Origin: an uncultured SAR116 cluster alpha proteobacterium | GTDB taxonomy: Bacteria; Pseudomonadota; Alphaproteobacteria; Puniceispirillales; Marisalimonadaceae | Assembly (NCBI GenBank): GCA_902623995.1 | Contig: CACNWE010000001.1 | Location: 124,001-188,000, forward strand | Direction of reading: 5' to 3' | Length of the DNA stretch: 64,000 nt | Shown: one piece after another, positions 56,534 through 64,000 of the stretch | Layout: each line of letters opens with the position of its first letter | How positions within the stretch are numbered: the first letter of the stretch is position 1 | Program-made: the position numbers and the translations under genes | Notes under the pieces: generated by a model | The model's input: only the letters and a program-made list of their open reading frames with translations | Database searches by the model: none | Told to the model about the DNA's origin: nothing

Positions 56534-57979
56534 ATGAAATTTTCACCGATAATTTATCTCATTGGAATGTTATTATGCATTCTTTCAATATTCATGCTAG
56601 TACCTGCATTAGTGGATTGGTTTTATGGTAGTCAAAACTGGCCCACATTTGTTGGATCTTCTATGGCTACGTTATTTGTAGGGTCGATACTTTTCTTAAC
56701 AAACAAAGGAAGTGCAACTGAACATCTGGAATTGAGACAGGCATTTTTATTGACAAATAGTGCATGGATCTCAATAGCTTTATTTGGATCATTACCCTTT
56801 TTACTTTCAGATATTGAAATGAGTTTTATAGACGCTTTTTTTGAATCAACATCTGGAATAACAACTACAGGTGCAACTGTAATTGAAAATTTAGAAATAA
56901 AATCTCATGGCATTTTAATTTGGCGAGCCCTTCTTCAATGGCTTGGTGGAGTCGGTATAATTGTTATGGCTTTAGCAGTATTGCCAATGTTATCAATTGG
57001 GGGTATGCAACTCTTTAAAACAGAATCATATGAAACCCCTGACAAAGTAGTCCCAAAGGCAGCAAGCTTTGCTGCAGGAATAAGTATTGTTTATATAACT
57101 TTAACTGTAATGTGGGCATTTATGCTATGGGGTGCTGGAATGCCTGTATTTGATTCAATTGCACATGCAATGACAACTCTTGCAACTGGTGGGTACTCAA
57201 CAAAATCTGAATCTTTAGCTGCATTTAATTCTTCAACCATTGAAATAATTATTATTTTTGGAATGTTAGTTGGATCACTTCCATTTGTTCATTATTTAGC
57301 TTTAACTAAAAATGGTATAAAAAATCTAATTAAAGATGATCAAGTTAAACTATTTTTAACTTTGGTTTTATTTATAGTTCTGATCATGTCATTATATTTA
57401 AGTACGAATAATATACCATATCTTGAATCTCTAAGGTTGGCTTCTTTTAATGTGATTTCAATAATAACTGGAACTGGCTTTGGAACATCCGATTTTAATA
57501 ATTGGGGTGGCTTTCCTACAACTATTTTACTTATTCTTATGTTTGTAGGAGGTTGTGCAGGTTCAACAACTTGTGGTTTAAGAATGGCAAGAATACAAGT
57601 TCTGATAGCCAATGCAAAAGCACAAGTCTCAAAACTTATAAGACCACATGCAGTGGTAGTTTCTTATTACAACCAAAAACCAATTCCAGAAAATGTGGCT
57701 GAGTCTGTAATGGGTTTTTTCTTTTTATATATAATCTCATTTGCGGTAATTGCTTGTTTGTTGGGCGGATTAGGACTTGATTTAATTACAGCAATTTCAG
57801 GTGCAGCCTCAGCTATTGGTAACGTTGGTCCTGGATTAGGAGATATAATTGGTCCATCTGGATCATATCAATCGATCCCAGATCTAGGAAAATTAATTTT
57901 ATGTGCGGGAATGATATTAGGTCGCCTAGAAATATTTGCAATATTAGTTATGTTTTCACCATTATTTTGGAAAAATTGA
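56534..57979 (+). CDS. trkH: Trk/Ktr potassium uptake protein TrkH
   Basis: A 481-residue inner-membrane potassium channel protein with eight core helices in four M1-P-M2 repeats. All four filter loops can be read: TGATVIENL, LATGGYSTKS, TGTGFGTSDF and GNVGPGLGDI; the conserved Gly of each is present. Extra helices at the N-terminus match TrkH rather than KtrB. The NAD-binding TrkA partner is not in this window. Its stop lies 9 bases from that of hslO on the other strand. Confidence 0.94.
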   Translation: MKFSPIIYLIGMLLCILSIFMLVPALVDWFYGSQNWPTFVGSSMATLFVGSILFLTNKGSATEHLELRQAFLLTNSAWISIALFGSLPFLLSDIEMSFIDAFFESTSGITTTGATVIENLEIKSHGILIWRALLQWLGGVGIIVMALAVLPMLSIGGMQLFKTESYETPDKVVPKAASFAAGISIVYITLTVMWAFMLWGAGMPVFDSIAHAMTTLATGGYSTKSESLAAFNSSTIEIIIIFGMLVGSLPFVHYLALTKNGIKNLIKDDQVKLFLTLVLFIVLIMSLYLSTNNIPYLESLRLASFNVISIITGTGFGTSDFNNWGGFPTTILLILMFVGGCAGSTTCGLRMARIQVLIANAKAQVSKLIRPHAVVVSYYNQKPIPENVAESVMGFFFLYIISFAVIACLLGGLGLDLITAISGAASAIGNVGPGLGDIIGPSGSYQSIPDLGKLILCAGMILGRLEIFAILVMFSPLFWKN

Positions 57980-57987
57980 TTTCAAAT

Positions 57988-58857
57988 TTAACTAGGCAAT
58001 ATTCTTTCTGTTTTACAGAACTCACAGACAACTCTCACATTTCCGTTTTTATCTGCAATTTCTTTTAATTCTTTTTTACTTAAATTCTTGATAGCAAATT
58101 TAATCTTTTCGTCTGAACACCTACATTTATCTTTGATAATTATTTCATTATAAACTGTGATTTCTAGCTCATTAAATAATCTATAAAGAATTTCTTCTGA
58201 TGTAAGATTGGTTGATAAAAACTCTTCTATTCCTAATGATGATAAAAAATTTAATGAATTTTGCCAAACTTCTTCACAGCTTTCCTCGTAAAAACTATTT
58301 TTAACTGGCAATTTTTGTAACATTATAAGTCCTGCAGAAAAGAAATTTTTTCTATTTCTTTTATTAATGTCATAATAATTGAAGGTAAGAAATTTAGTTT
58401 CTAACTGTTCAGAATTATTAAAGTAAAGTTCTGTTGTTTTGGACATGCTTGGTTCTTCAAGAGATACTATACCTTGATATCTTTTGGTATATTTACCTTG
58501 ATCTAAAGTGAATGAAATATGCCCTGAACCCATTAAAGAATGTAAGTTACTCTCAGCACTTGTTAAACCTTCATTAAAACCAACATAACCCCTAAGAAAT
58601 CCATCACTTGTTATGTCAGAAAATAAGGTGTGAACGTCTCCTGTACCCTTAGCTTGAATAGTAAAAACACCCTCATGCTTCATTCTAGATCCTAAACATG
58701 CAGTAATAGTAAGAGTGTCTGCAAATAGACTTTCAATATTTTCTGGATATTCATGGCGTTTTACTATTTCAGATACAACAGTTTGAAGTCTTACTATATT
58801 TCCTCTAACTGTGTTGTTGCCTAAATGGAATGGAATTACGTGGTTATTTAAAGTCAT
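57988..58857 (-). CDS. hslO: redox-regulated chaperone Hsp33
   Basis: A 289-residue cytoplasmic chaperone that is switched on by oxidation. The C-terminal zinc switch is KCRCSDEK and VCEFCKTE (CxC...CxxC), the usual arrangement. The N-terminal part has a substrate-binding fold with GDVHTLFSDIT-like motif and HLGNNTVRGNIVRL at the start. It follows argF on the same strand by 23 bases; argD-argF-hslO is a common order in alphaproteobacteria. Confidence 0.95.
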   Translation of the reverse strand: MTLNNHVIPFHLGNNTVRGNIVRLQTVVSEIVKRHEYPENIESLFADTLTITACLGSRMKHEGVFTIQAKGTGDVHTLFSDITSDGFLRGYVGFNEGLTSAESNLHSLMGSGHISFTLDQGKYTKRYQGIVSLEEPSMSKTTELYFNNSEQLETKFLTFNYYDINKRNRKNFFSAGLIMLQKLPVKNSFYEESCEEVWQNSLNFLSSLGIEEFLSTNLTSEEILYRLFNELEITVYNEIIIKDKCRCSDEKIKFAIKNLSKKELKEIADKNGNVRVVCEFCKTERILPS

Positions 58858-58880
58858 TTCAAGAATAATTTACTCAAATT

Positions 58881-59768
58881 TTATTTTATACAAAAATGCA
58901 TAATAGCTTTTTGTGCATGCAGTCTATTTTCAGCTTCGTCAAATACTACAGATTGACTTCCTTCTAAAACATCAGAACTTACCTCTTTATTTCGGTAAGC
59001 TGGTAAACAATGCATAAAGATCGCATTTTTATCTGCTAATTCCATTATTTTTTTATTCACTTGAAATGGTATGAATTGATCTTCAGGAAATGGACTTTTG
59101 TTACCCATTGATCTCCATGTATCAGTAATAATACAGTTAGCACCTTCTGCAGCTTCTTGAGGATTATGTGTGATAGAAATATTATTATTTCTTTCAAGAG
59201 CCCATGATATTGTTTTCGCATCTGGTTTTATACCCTCTGGACAAGCTATGTATAATTCAAAATTTAGTAACCCAGAAGCCTCTATCCAACTTTGTAAAAC
59301 GTTATTACAATCACCAAACCAAGTAATTTTTTTATTTTCAAAATCTTTTAGATGTTCTTTAATAGTAATTAAATCTGCTACAACTTGGCAAGGATGACTA
59401 AAATCTGTAAGAGCGTTAATTACAGGAACCTCAGATATGTTTGCATACTTTATTAACTGATCATGACCAAAGCATCTAATAATCACCATGTCGGCATATC
59501 GTTCTAAAACTCTAGCAGTATCCTCGACGGTCTCTCTTTCACCTAACTGCATTTCTTTTTCATTTAAAAGGTAACTGTTTCCACCTAATTGATTTATTCC
59601 TACTTCAAAAGATATTCGAGTTCTTAAAGAAGGTTTTTCAAAGATAAGAACAACATTTTTATCTTTCATAAATGGAACACAATTATTGTTTTTCCATTTT
59701 AAAGACAATGAAATTATATCAATAAGTTTATCTTTATTTAAATCCTTTAAATCAATAAAATGAGGCAT
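58881..59768 (-). CDS. argF: ornithine carbamoyltransferase
   Basis: A 295-residue enzyme that makes citrulline. The carbamoyl-phosphate loop reads SLRTR (residues 47-51) instead of the usual STRTR; HPCQ (125-128), the ornithine site D216-T-W-R-S220-M-G (usually DTWVSMG) and HCLP with Cys254 are present. Since the Asp, Ser and Met of the ornithine site are kept, ornithine is still the expected substrate. It starts 6 bases after argD and precedes hslO. Confidence 0.93.
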   Translation of the reverse strand: MPHFIDLKDLNKDKLIDIISLSLKWKNNNCVPFMKDKNVVLIFEKPSLRTRISFEVGINQLGGNSYLLNEKEMQLGERETVEDTARVLERYADMVIIRCFGHDQLIKYANISEVPVINALTDFSHPCQVVADLITIKEHLKDFENKKITWFGDCNNVLQSWIEASGLLNFELYIACPEGIKPDAKTISWALERNNNISITHNPQEAAEGANCIITDTWRSMGNKSPFPEDQFIPFQVNKKIMELADKNAIFMHCLPAYRNKEVSSDVLEGSQSVVFDEAENRLHAQKAIMHFCIK

Positions 59769-59774
59769 AATATT

Positions 59775-60971
59775 TTAGTTTTTTTTAATTTTTTTAACAA
59801 CTTCACCCAAGATTTCAAAAGCTTGGTCTATTTCTTCTTTAGAAGTATTAAGTGGTGGAAGTAATCTAATAGTATTTTCTGCAGCGCCTACTAACAACAA
59901 ACCTTTTTCTCTTGAAATATTACCAAAATCACCTGCGGCAACATTTTCTGTTAACTGAAAACCCCTTAACATTCCTGAGCCTTTTTTACATAATATTACT
60001 GGAGATACCTTGTCGTCATCATTTATTAGACCATCCATTTTATTATCAAAGTAAATAATATTTTCTCTTAAGCTTTTGAGAAAATCATCCTTTAATAGAA
60101 GATCCATAACAGCATTCGCGGATCGCATAGCTAAAGGATTACCTCCAAATGTACTGCCATGGGTGCCAGGTATCATTGCGTCACCTACTTTAGCTTTTGC
60201 CATAACTGCTCCTACTGGAAACCCCCCACCAAGACCCTTAGCTAATGCTACTATGTCTGGTTCAATATTTTCTTGTTGATAAGCAAAAAGAGTACCTGAT
60301 CTACCCATTCCAATTTGCACCTCATCTGAAATCAACAAAGATCCATTTTCATTGGCAATATCTTGCAGTAATTTAAGGTAGCCTTTAGGAGCTTTTCTGG
60401 CACCACCTTCTCCTTGAACTGGTTCTACCAAAATAGCCGCAACATGTTTACCTATTTTATTTTTTAAACTTTCAATGTCTCCCCATTCAACATGTGTAAA
60501 CCCTTGGGCAGATGGTCCAAAACCTTCCCTAAATAATGGTCTATCATTTGCAGCTAACATTGCTAAAGTACGCCCATGAAAAGCTCCAGTAGCACAAATA
60601 ATTTCTGTCCTATCTTTTTCACCGTTTGCCCATGCAAACCTTCTAGCAACTTTAACAGCTCCTTCAGTCGCTTCAGCACCAGAATTACAGAAGAAGACTC
60701 TATCTGCACATGAATTTTCTACAAGTTTTTCTGCAACTGTTTCTTGTTCAGGTATCCTATAAAGATTAGATGTATGCCATAATTTTGAAGCTTGATCTTT
60801 TAAAGCCTCTACCAACTTTGGATGACAATGTCCAAATGCATTAACAGCAATACCACTTGCATAATCTAAATATTTTTTTCCATCTTCTGAGTATAAATAA
60901 CTACCTTCACCATGCGTAAAGGCTATATCAATTCTTCCATATGTTGTCATTATAGATGGGCTTATTGTCAT
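59775..60971 (-). CDS. argD: acetylornithine aminotransferase
   Basis: A 398-residue PLP aminotransferase in arginine synthesis; such enzymes often also act on succinyldiaminopimelate. The start TYGRIDIAFTHGEGSYLYSE, FCNSGAEATEGAVKVAR, and the PLP Lys in VALAKGLGGGFPVGAV near residue 238 are diagnostic, with DEVQIGMGR supplying the Asp. It is the first gene of argD-argF-hslO, with the dcd gene upstream after 64 bases. Confidence 0.95.
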   Translation of the reverse strand: MTISPSIMTTYGRIDIAFTHGEGSYLYSEDGKKYLDYASGIAVNAFGHCHPKLVEALKDQASKLWHTSNLYRIPEQETVAEKLVENSCADRVFFCNSGAEATEGAVKVARRFAWANGEKDRTEIICATGAFHGRTLAMLAANDRPLFREGFGPSAQGFTHVEWGDIESLKNKIGKHVAAILVEPVQGEGGARKAPKGYLKLLQDIANENGSLLISDEVQIGMGRSGTLFAYQQENIEPDIVALAKGLGGGFPVGAVMAKAKVGDAMIPGTHGSTFGGNPLAMRSANAVMDLLLKDDFLKSLRENIIYFDNKMDGLINDDDKVSPVILCKKGSGMLRGFQLTENVAAGDFGNISREKGLLLVGAAENTIRLLPPLNTSKEEIDQAFEILGEVVKKIKKN

Positions 60972-61035
60972 ACTAGAACTTTCATAAATTTATAAGAATA
61001 TACAATAATAATTAAAAAGAAATAAATAAGAAATT

Positions 61036-62184
61036 TTAAATAAAATGCTTAGCTAATTTTAGTCCTTGAGCTTGATAATTATTTGAGCTTCCAACCTCAC
61101 CATACAAGATACTTGGTACATTTGCCATTGGTTCATAAACAAGTCTACAGACTGTCTGGTCTTGTTCTATTAAAAAAGGTACATCATGAGATCTTACCTC
61201 CAACACTGCTTTGGTTTTAGAAGCACCAAGTTCTGTCAAACCAAATCCAGGGTCAAAAAAGCCAGCATAATGAGCTCTAAATTCACCAACCTTGGTATCA
61301 TAGGCTCTCATCTCTGCAGCATACTTTGACGGAACAGAAACATATTCTTTACTAGCTAATATGTAGAATGCATCAGGGCTGAGTATTAAACTTCCTTGAT
61401 TGTTTTTATTCTTATAATCGCCACCTCGGTATAAAAGATCTTCTACAGTTATTTTTTCCCAAAACAATTCACGTTTATAATGATTTGGTTTATCGATGTC
61501 TATAAGCATAGAATGTTTTCTCGCTTTGTAGCCAATCAAACCATTTTCACCAATTAAATCTACAGATAACGGAACACCATTTTTTATTTTATCAAGAAGA
61601 TTGATATTATCTTGATTTCTAACCAATCCAACATGTTCTTGCAATATTTCCATTTCCTTATCTGAAGTAAATGACTGTCCTCTTTTTAACCTTAATTGAT
61701 TAAGTCGAGAACCAGTTCTTACTAAAACAGAAAATGTCCTAGGAGATATTTCTGCATATAAGGGGCCCTGATATCCAGCTGGAACTTCTTCAAATTCCAT
61801 TGCACCATCAACAATTAACCTAGTGAAAACGTCCAGTCTTCCAGTAGAACTTTTTGGATTTGCAATCCCTGTTAAATCCTCAGTCAAACTTACGTTTTCT
61901 AACAACTTGACGATATACACACATCCACATTCTAAAACAGCACCATCTATTAGACTAAATTCATGCATTGCAAGATCTTTTAATCTACTAGATACCTTAT
62001 TTCCCTTACCTGGAAGAAAGGATGCTGGCACTCTCCATGCTTTAATACCTAATCTTAAATCTATAGAGGCTGGTTGGATTAGATCTTTTTCAATGCCATT
62101 TTCACTATTAATTACGTTTTTATGAATCAATCCTAAAATTTCTTGACTTGATAAAACACCAGCGATTTTTTGAATTTTATTCAT
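61036..62184 (-). CDS. dcd: 2'-deoxycytidine 5'-triphosphate deaminase (double-domain type)
   Basis: A 382-residue protein about twice the length of the Escherichia coli Dcd (193). Both halves look like the dCTP deaminase/dUTPase fold: SIDLRLG (residues 41-47) and ANPKSSTGRLDVFTRLIVDG near 112 in the first, and LILSPDAFYILASKEYVSVP and AHYAGFFDPGFG near 305 in the second. This fused form is known from alphaproteobacteria. It deaminates dCTP to supply dUTP for thymidylate. It starts 24 bases after an ABC-2 permease gene. Confidence 0.92.
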   Translation of the reverse strand: MNKIQKIAGVLSSQEILGLIHKNVINSENGIEKDLIQPASIDLRLGIKAWRVPASFLPGKGNKVSSRLKDLAMHEFSLIDGAVLECGCVYIVKLLENVSLTEDLTGIANPKSSTGRLDVFTRLIVDGAMEFEEVPAGYQGPLYAEISPRTFSVLVRTGSRLNQLRLKRGQSFTSDKEMEILQEHVGLVRNQDNINLLDKIKNGVPLSVDLIGENGLIGYKARKHSMLIDIDKPNHYKRELFWEKITVEDLLYRGGDYKNKNNQGSLILSPDAFYILASKEYVSVPSKYAAEMRAYDTKVGEFRAHYAGFFDPGFGLTELGASKTKAVLEVRSHDVPFLIEQDQTVCRLVYEPMANVPSILYGEVGSSNNYQAQGLKLAKHFI

Positions 62185-62208
62185 TCTAGATTTCCAAAAT
62201 TATTTTAG

Positions 62209-63018
62209 CTAAGACCTGAGCCTATAACCTGTTTTTAGTATATACCAAGCAAATATACTTAGTGCAAAGTTACAACAAAGTAAAACTGAACTTCCCAATA
62301 TAGGAGATGCGTCACTTAATCCAATAAAACTAAATCTTAACCCATCAATAGCATAAAAAAATGGATTACAATAAGCTAAAATTTTTAGAGATTCAGGCAG
62401 TCTTTCAATTGAATAAAAAGTGCCAGATAAAAATGCTAGTGGTTGAATAACAAAATTTGAAATTATTGATAATTGATCGAATTTTTGAGCCCATATGCCA
62501 GCAAGTAGTCCAATTATGGCCAATGTGATACCTCCCTGAATTAAATACAACATCATCCAAAAAATATTTTTAGGAAAATCTATGATTCCTAAAATCCATA
62601 ACAATAAAAAAGAAGCTGTAAAAACACATAATCCTCTTGTGACGCTAGCTAAAGTATGAGCAATTAAAATTTCTATTGGCCCTAAAGGAGCCATTAATAA
62701 GTCCACAATAGATCCTTGGACTTTTGCAGTCATAAAAGCTGAAGAAGCATTTGCAAAAGAATTTTGGATAACACTCATCATAATTAATCCTGGAACCAAG
62801 AATGTTATAAACTCAACCTGATGAAATCCAGCATTTCTGTCAATTGCAATTGAAAACACAATTACAAAAAGTAAAGTAGTTACTATTGGGGCTGTAATAG
62901 TTTGTAAAAACACACTCGTAAACCTCTTTACTTCTTTAATGTATAAAGTAAATAAAGCCGTCCAATTTACCTTTCCAATTTCTCTTTTAACCCCAAGTTT
63001 TAAATTTTTATTTTTCAA
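62209..63018 (-). CDS. ABC-2 type permease, orphan
   Basis: A 269-residue membrane protein with six predicted helices of the NodJ/polysaccharide exporter permease family. FTSVFLQTITAPIVTTLLFVIVF near the start (in part TITAPIVTTLLFV) and FLSGTFYSIERLPESLK near residue 191 are typical. The start is TTG with an excellent GGAGAG site 6 bases upstream. No ATPase gene is adjacent; recX lies on the other strand. The exported compound is unknown. It is probably co-transcribed with dcd, although the two have no known link. Confidence 0.85.
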   Translation of the reverse strand: MKNKNLKLGVKREIGKVNWTALFTLYIKEVKRFTSVFLQTITAPIVTTLLFVIVFSIAIDRNAGFHQVEFITFLVPGLIMMSVIQNSFANASSAFMTAKVQGSIVDLLMAPLGPIEILIAHTLASVTRGLCVFTASFLLLWILGIIDFPKNIFWMMLYLIQGGITLAIIGLLAGIWAQKFDQLSIISNFVIQPLAFLSGTFYSIERLPESLKILAYCNPFFYAIDGLRFSFIGLSDASPILGSSVLLCCNFALSIFAWYILKTGYRLRS

Positions 63019-63109
63019 AAATTTCTCTCCAGCGATATAAATATTTATAATTTTAATAATCTATATATATTAATAAGTAATTATATTTATAAAAAAAAAT
63101 AAATTTCGC

Positions 63110-63670
63110 ATGAATGAAGAAGAAAAAATAATAAAGAAACTAAGAAAATCTGCAATGTCTTATTTAGCTAGATATGAGGTTTCAGTTCACCAGTTTGAAA
63201 AGACAATGAAACGAAAACTATCTAATTTAAAAGCTAATTTAGAAGACTTAGATAAAATAAAAATAATAAGAAATTTAAAAAAAGAGATGATATTAGCAAA
63301 ATTTATTGATGACAAGCGTTTTGCTGAGACAAAAATTCGTTCAATCAGACGTCAAGGTGGTTCAGAAAGATTTATCTATGCAAAATTAAATGAAAAAGGA
63401 ATATCAAATGATATAATCAAATGTGCTATTAATACAGTAGACGAGGGTCATGAAAACGCAGAAATGATCGCAGCAATAAATTTTATTAAGAAAAAAAATA
63501 TAGGTATATATTATACAAAGAATTTAGAGAATAAAATTGATGAATTTGAATTAAAAAATAAATGGTATGGAGCACTTTCAAGAAGAGGTTTCTCATTAGA
63601 TATAGTTAAAAAGGTTTTTGAAATTAAAGATATTGAAAAAGCTGATTTAATTTTAGAAGATAATCTATAA
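63110..63670 (+). CDS. recX: RecX-like regulatory protein
   Basis: A 186-residue, highly basic, helical protein. The pattern KLRKSAMSYLARYEVSVHQFEKTMKRKL near the start (part: SYLARYEVSVHQ), FIDDKRFAETKIRSIRRQGGSERFIYAKLNEKGI (part: DDKRFAETKIRS) and LSRRGFSLDIVKKVF are the three RecX three-helix repeats. RecX binds RecA filaments and limits their growth. recA is not adjacent. It is followed by acs after 20 bases. Confidence 0.85.
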   Translation: MNEEEKIIKKLRKSAMSYLARYEVSVHQFEKTMKRKLSNLKANLEDLDKIKIIRNLKKEMILAKFIDDKRFAETKIRSIRRQGGSERFIYAKLNEKGISNDIIKCAINTVDEGHENAEMIAAINFIKKKNIGIYYTKNLENKIDEFELKNKWYGALSRRGFSLDIVKKVFEIKDIEKADLILEDNL

Positions 63671-63690
63671 AAATATAAAAGGATTAGAAA

Positions 63691-64000
63691 ATGACTAATA
63701 AAGATTTATATGAACCATCCTCTGACATAATTAAAAATTCTCATGCAAATAAGGCTGAATATGAAAAAATGTATGAAGAATCTATTACTTCTCCTGAAAA
63801 ATTTTGGGAAAAACATGGTAAAAGAATTGACTGGATGAAGCCCTACACAAAAATTAGGGATGTGTCCTACAATAAAGAAGATCTTCATATCAAATGGTAT
63901 GAGGATGGAACACTAAACGCTAGTTATAATTGTTTAGACAGACATCTAGAAACCAAAGGTAACAATACAGCAATTATTTGGGAAGGTGACGACCCAAATG
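63691..64000 (+). CDS. acs: acetyl-CoA synthetase (partial, runs off right edge)
   Basis: The first 103 codons of an acyl-CoA synthetase. The N-terminal domain has YEKMYEESITSPEKFWEKHG, IDWMKPYTKIRD and WYEDGTLNASYNCLDRHL, the last typical of Acs (PrpE at 46-48 kb has GSLNTCFNAIDRHV). An AAAGGA ribosome site lies 7 bases before the ATG. The missing C-terminal region prevents a check of the catalytic Lys. Acs activates acetate for growth or recycles it. Confidence 0.88.
   Translation, partial: MTNKDLYEPSSDIIKNSHANKAEYEKMYEESITSPEKFWEKHGKRIDWMKPYTKIRDVSYNKEDLHIKWYEDGTLNASYNCLDRHLETKGNNTAIIWEGDDPN

Overview
The window looks like a chromosome segment of an AT-rich, probably marine, free-living alphaproteobacterium. 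Support comes from gene content and gene order: argD-argF-hslO in a row, the long double-domain dCTP deaminase, an IalB-like protein, Coq7, CoxG, a coxI/XdhC pair, and a Sox thiosulfate cluster of alphaproteobacterial type. Coding is dense, with many gaps under 30 bases, many short overlaps, and several TTG, GTG and apparently one ATT start. I cannot name the genus from sequence alone. No rRNA, CRISPR array, prophage or insertion sequence was seen.

Layout. 1-3.7 kb: a partial PLP enzyme, a metallo-beta-lactamase-fold lipoprotein and a membrane adenylate cyclase with a 7TMR-DISM sensor. 3.8-6.6 kb: a large AcnB aconitase. 6.8-13.3 kb: a sulfur-oxidation region, with fccAB on the plus strand converging through a strong hairpin terminator on soxS-soxY-soxZ-soxC-soxD-soxB on the minus strand; soxX and soxA are absent. 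13.4-14.4 kb: a prolyl-tRNA editing protein and CoxG. 14.4-18.9 kb: a small genomic island in tRNA-Leu(CAA), bounded by 77-bp direct repeats that run from the anticodon loop through the tRNA 3' end, carrying a polar-amino-acid-type ABC transporter and an amidohydrolase at clearly higher G+C than the flanks. 19-31 kb: DedA/YqaA-like protein, DsbB, Coq7, HNH nuclease, esterase, MoaA, MFS transporter, P1 peptidase, PssA-Psd, a secreted Ig-like repeat protein with small unknown neighbours, BioY and the XdhC/MocA-like pair. 31-45 kb: TypA, an RND efflux pair, PckA, an FAD monooxygenase, glutathione peroxidase, a Bax-inhibitor-like protein, RlmN, IalB-like protein and ArgG. 45-54.6 kb: a complete propionyl-CoA route (PrpE, PccA, PccB, mutase, epimerase). 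54.6-64 kb: SprT-like protease, an orphan ABC ATPase, FolE, TrkH, Hsp33, ArgF, ArgD, Dcd, an orphan ABC-2 permease, RecX and the start of acetyl-CoA synthetase.

How it fits together. The organism appears to be a heterotroph that takes up small organic compounds and assimilates acetate and propionate (Acs, PrpE, carboxylase, mutase into succinyl-CoA, then PckA for gluconeogenesis), and that can gain electrons from reduced sulfur in the periplasm (SoxYZ, SoxB, SoxCD, flavocytochrome c). Molybdenum cofactor supply (MoaA here) serves SoxC; the XdhC/MocA-like pair and CoxG point to a molybdenum hydroxylase elsewhere in the genome.

The items I would check first are the tRNA-Leu island without a visible integrase, its amidohydrolase with a Gln in place of the usual catalytic Glu, and pccB, whose conserved N-terminus can only be reached from an ATT codon.
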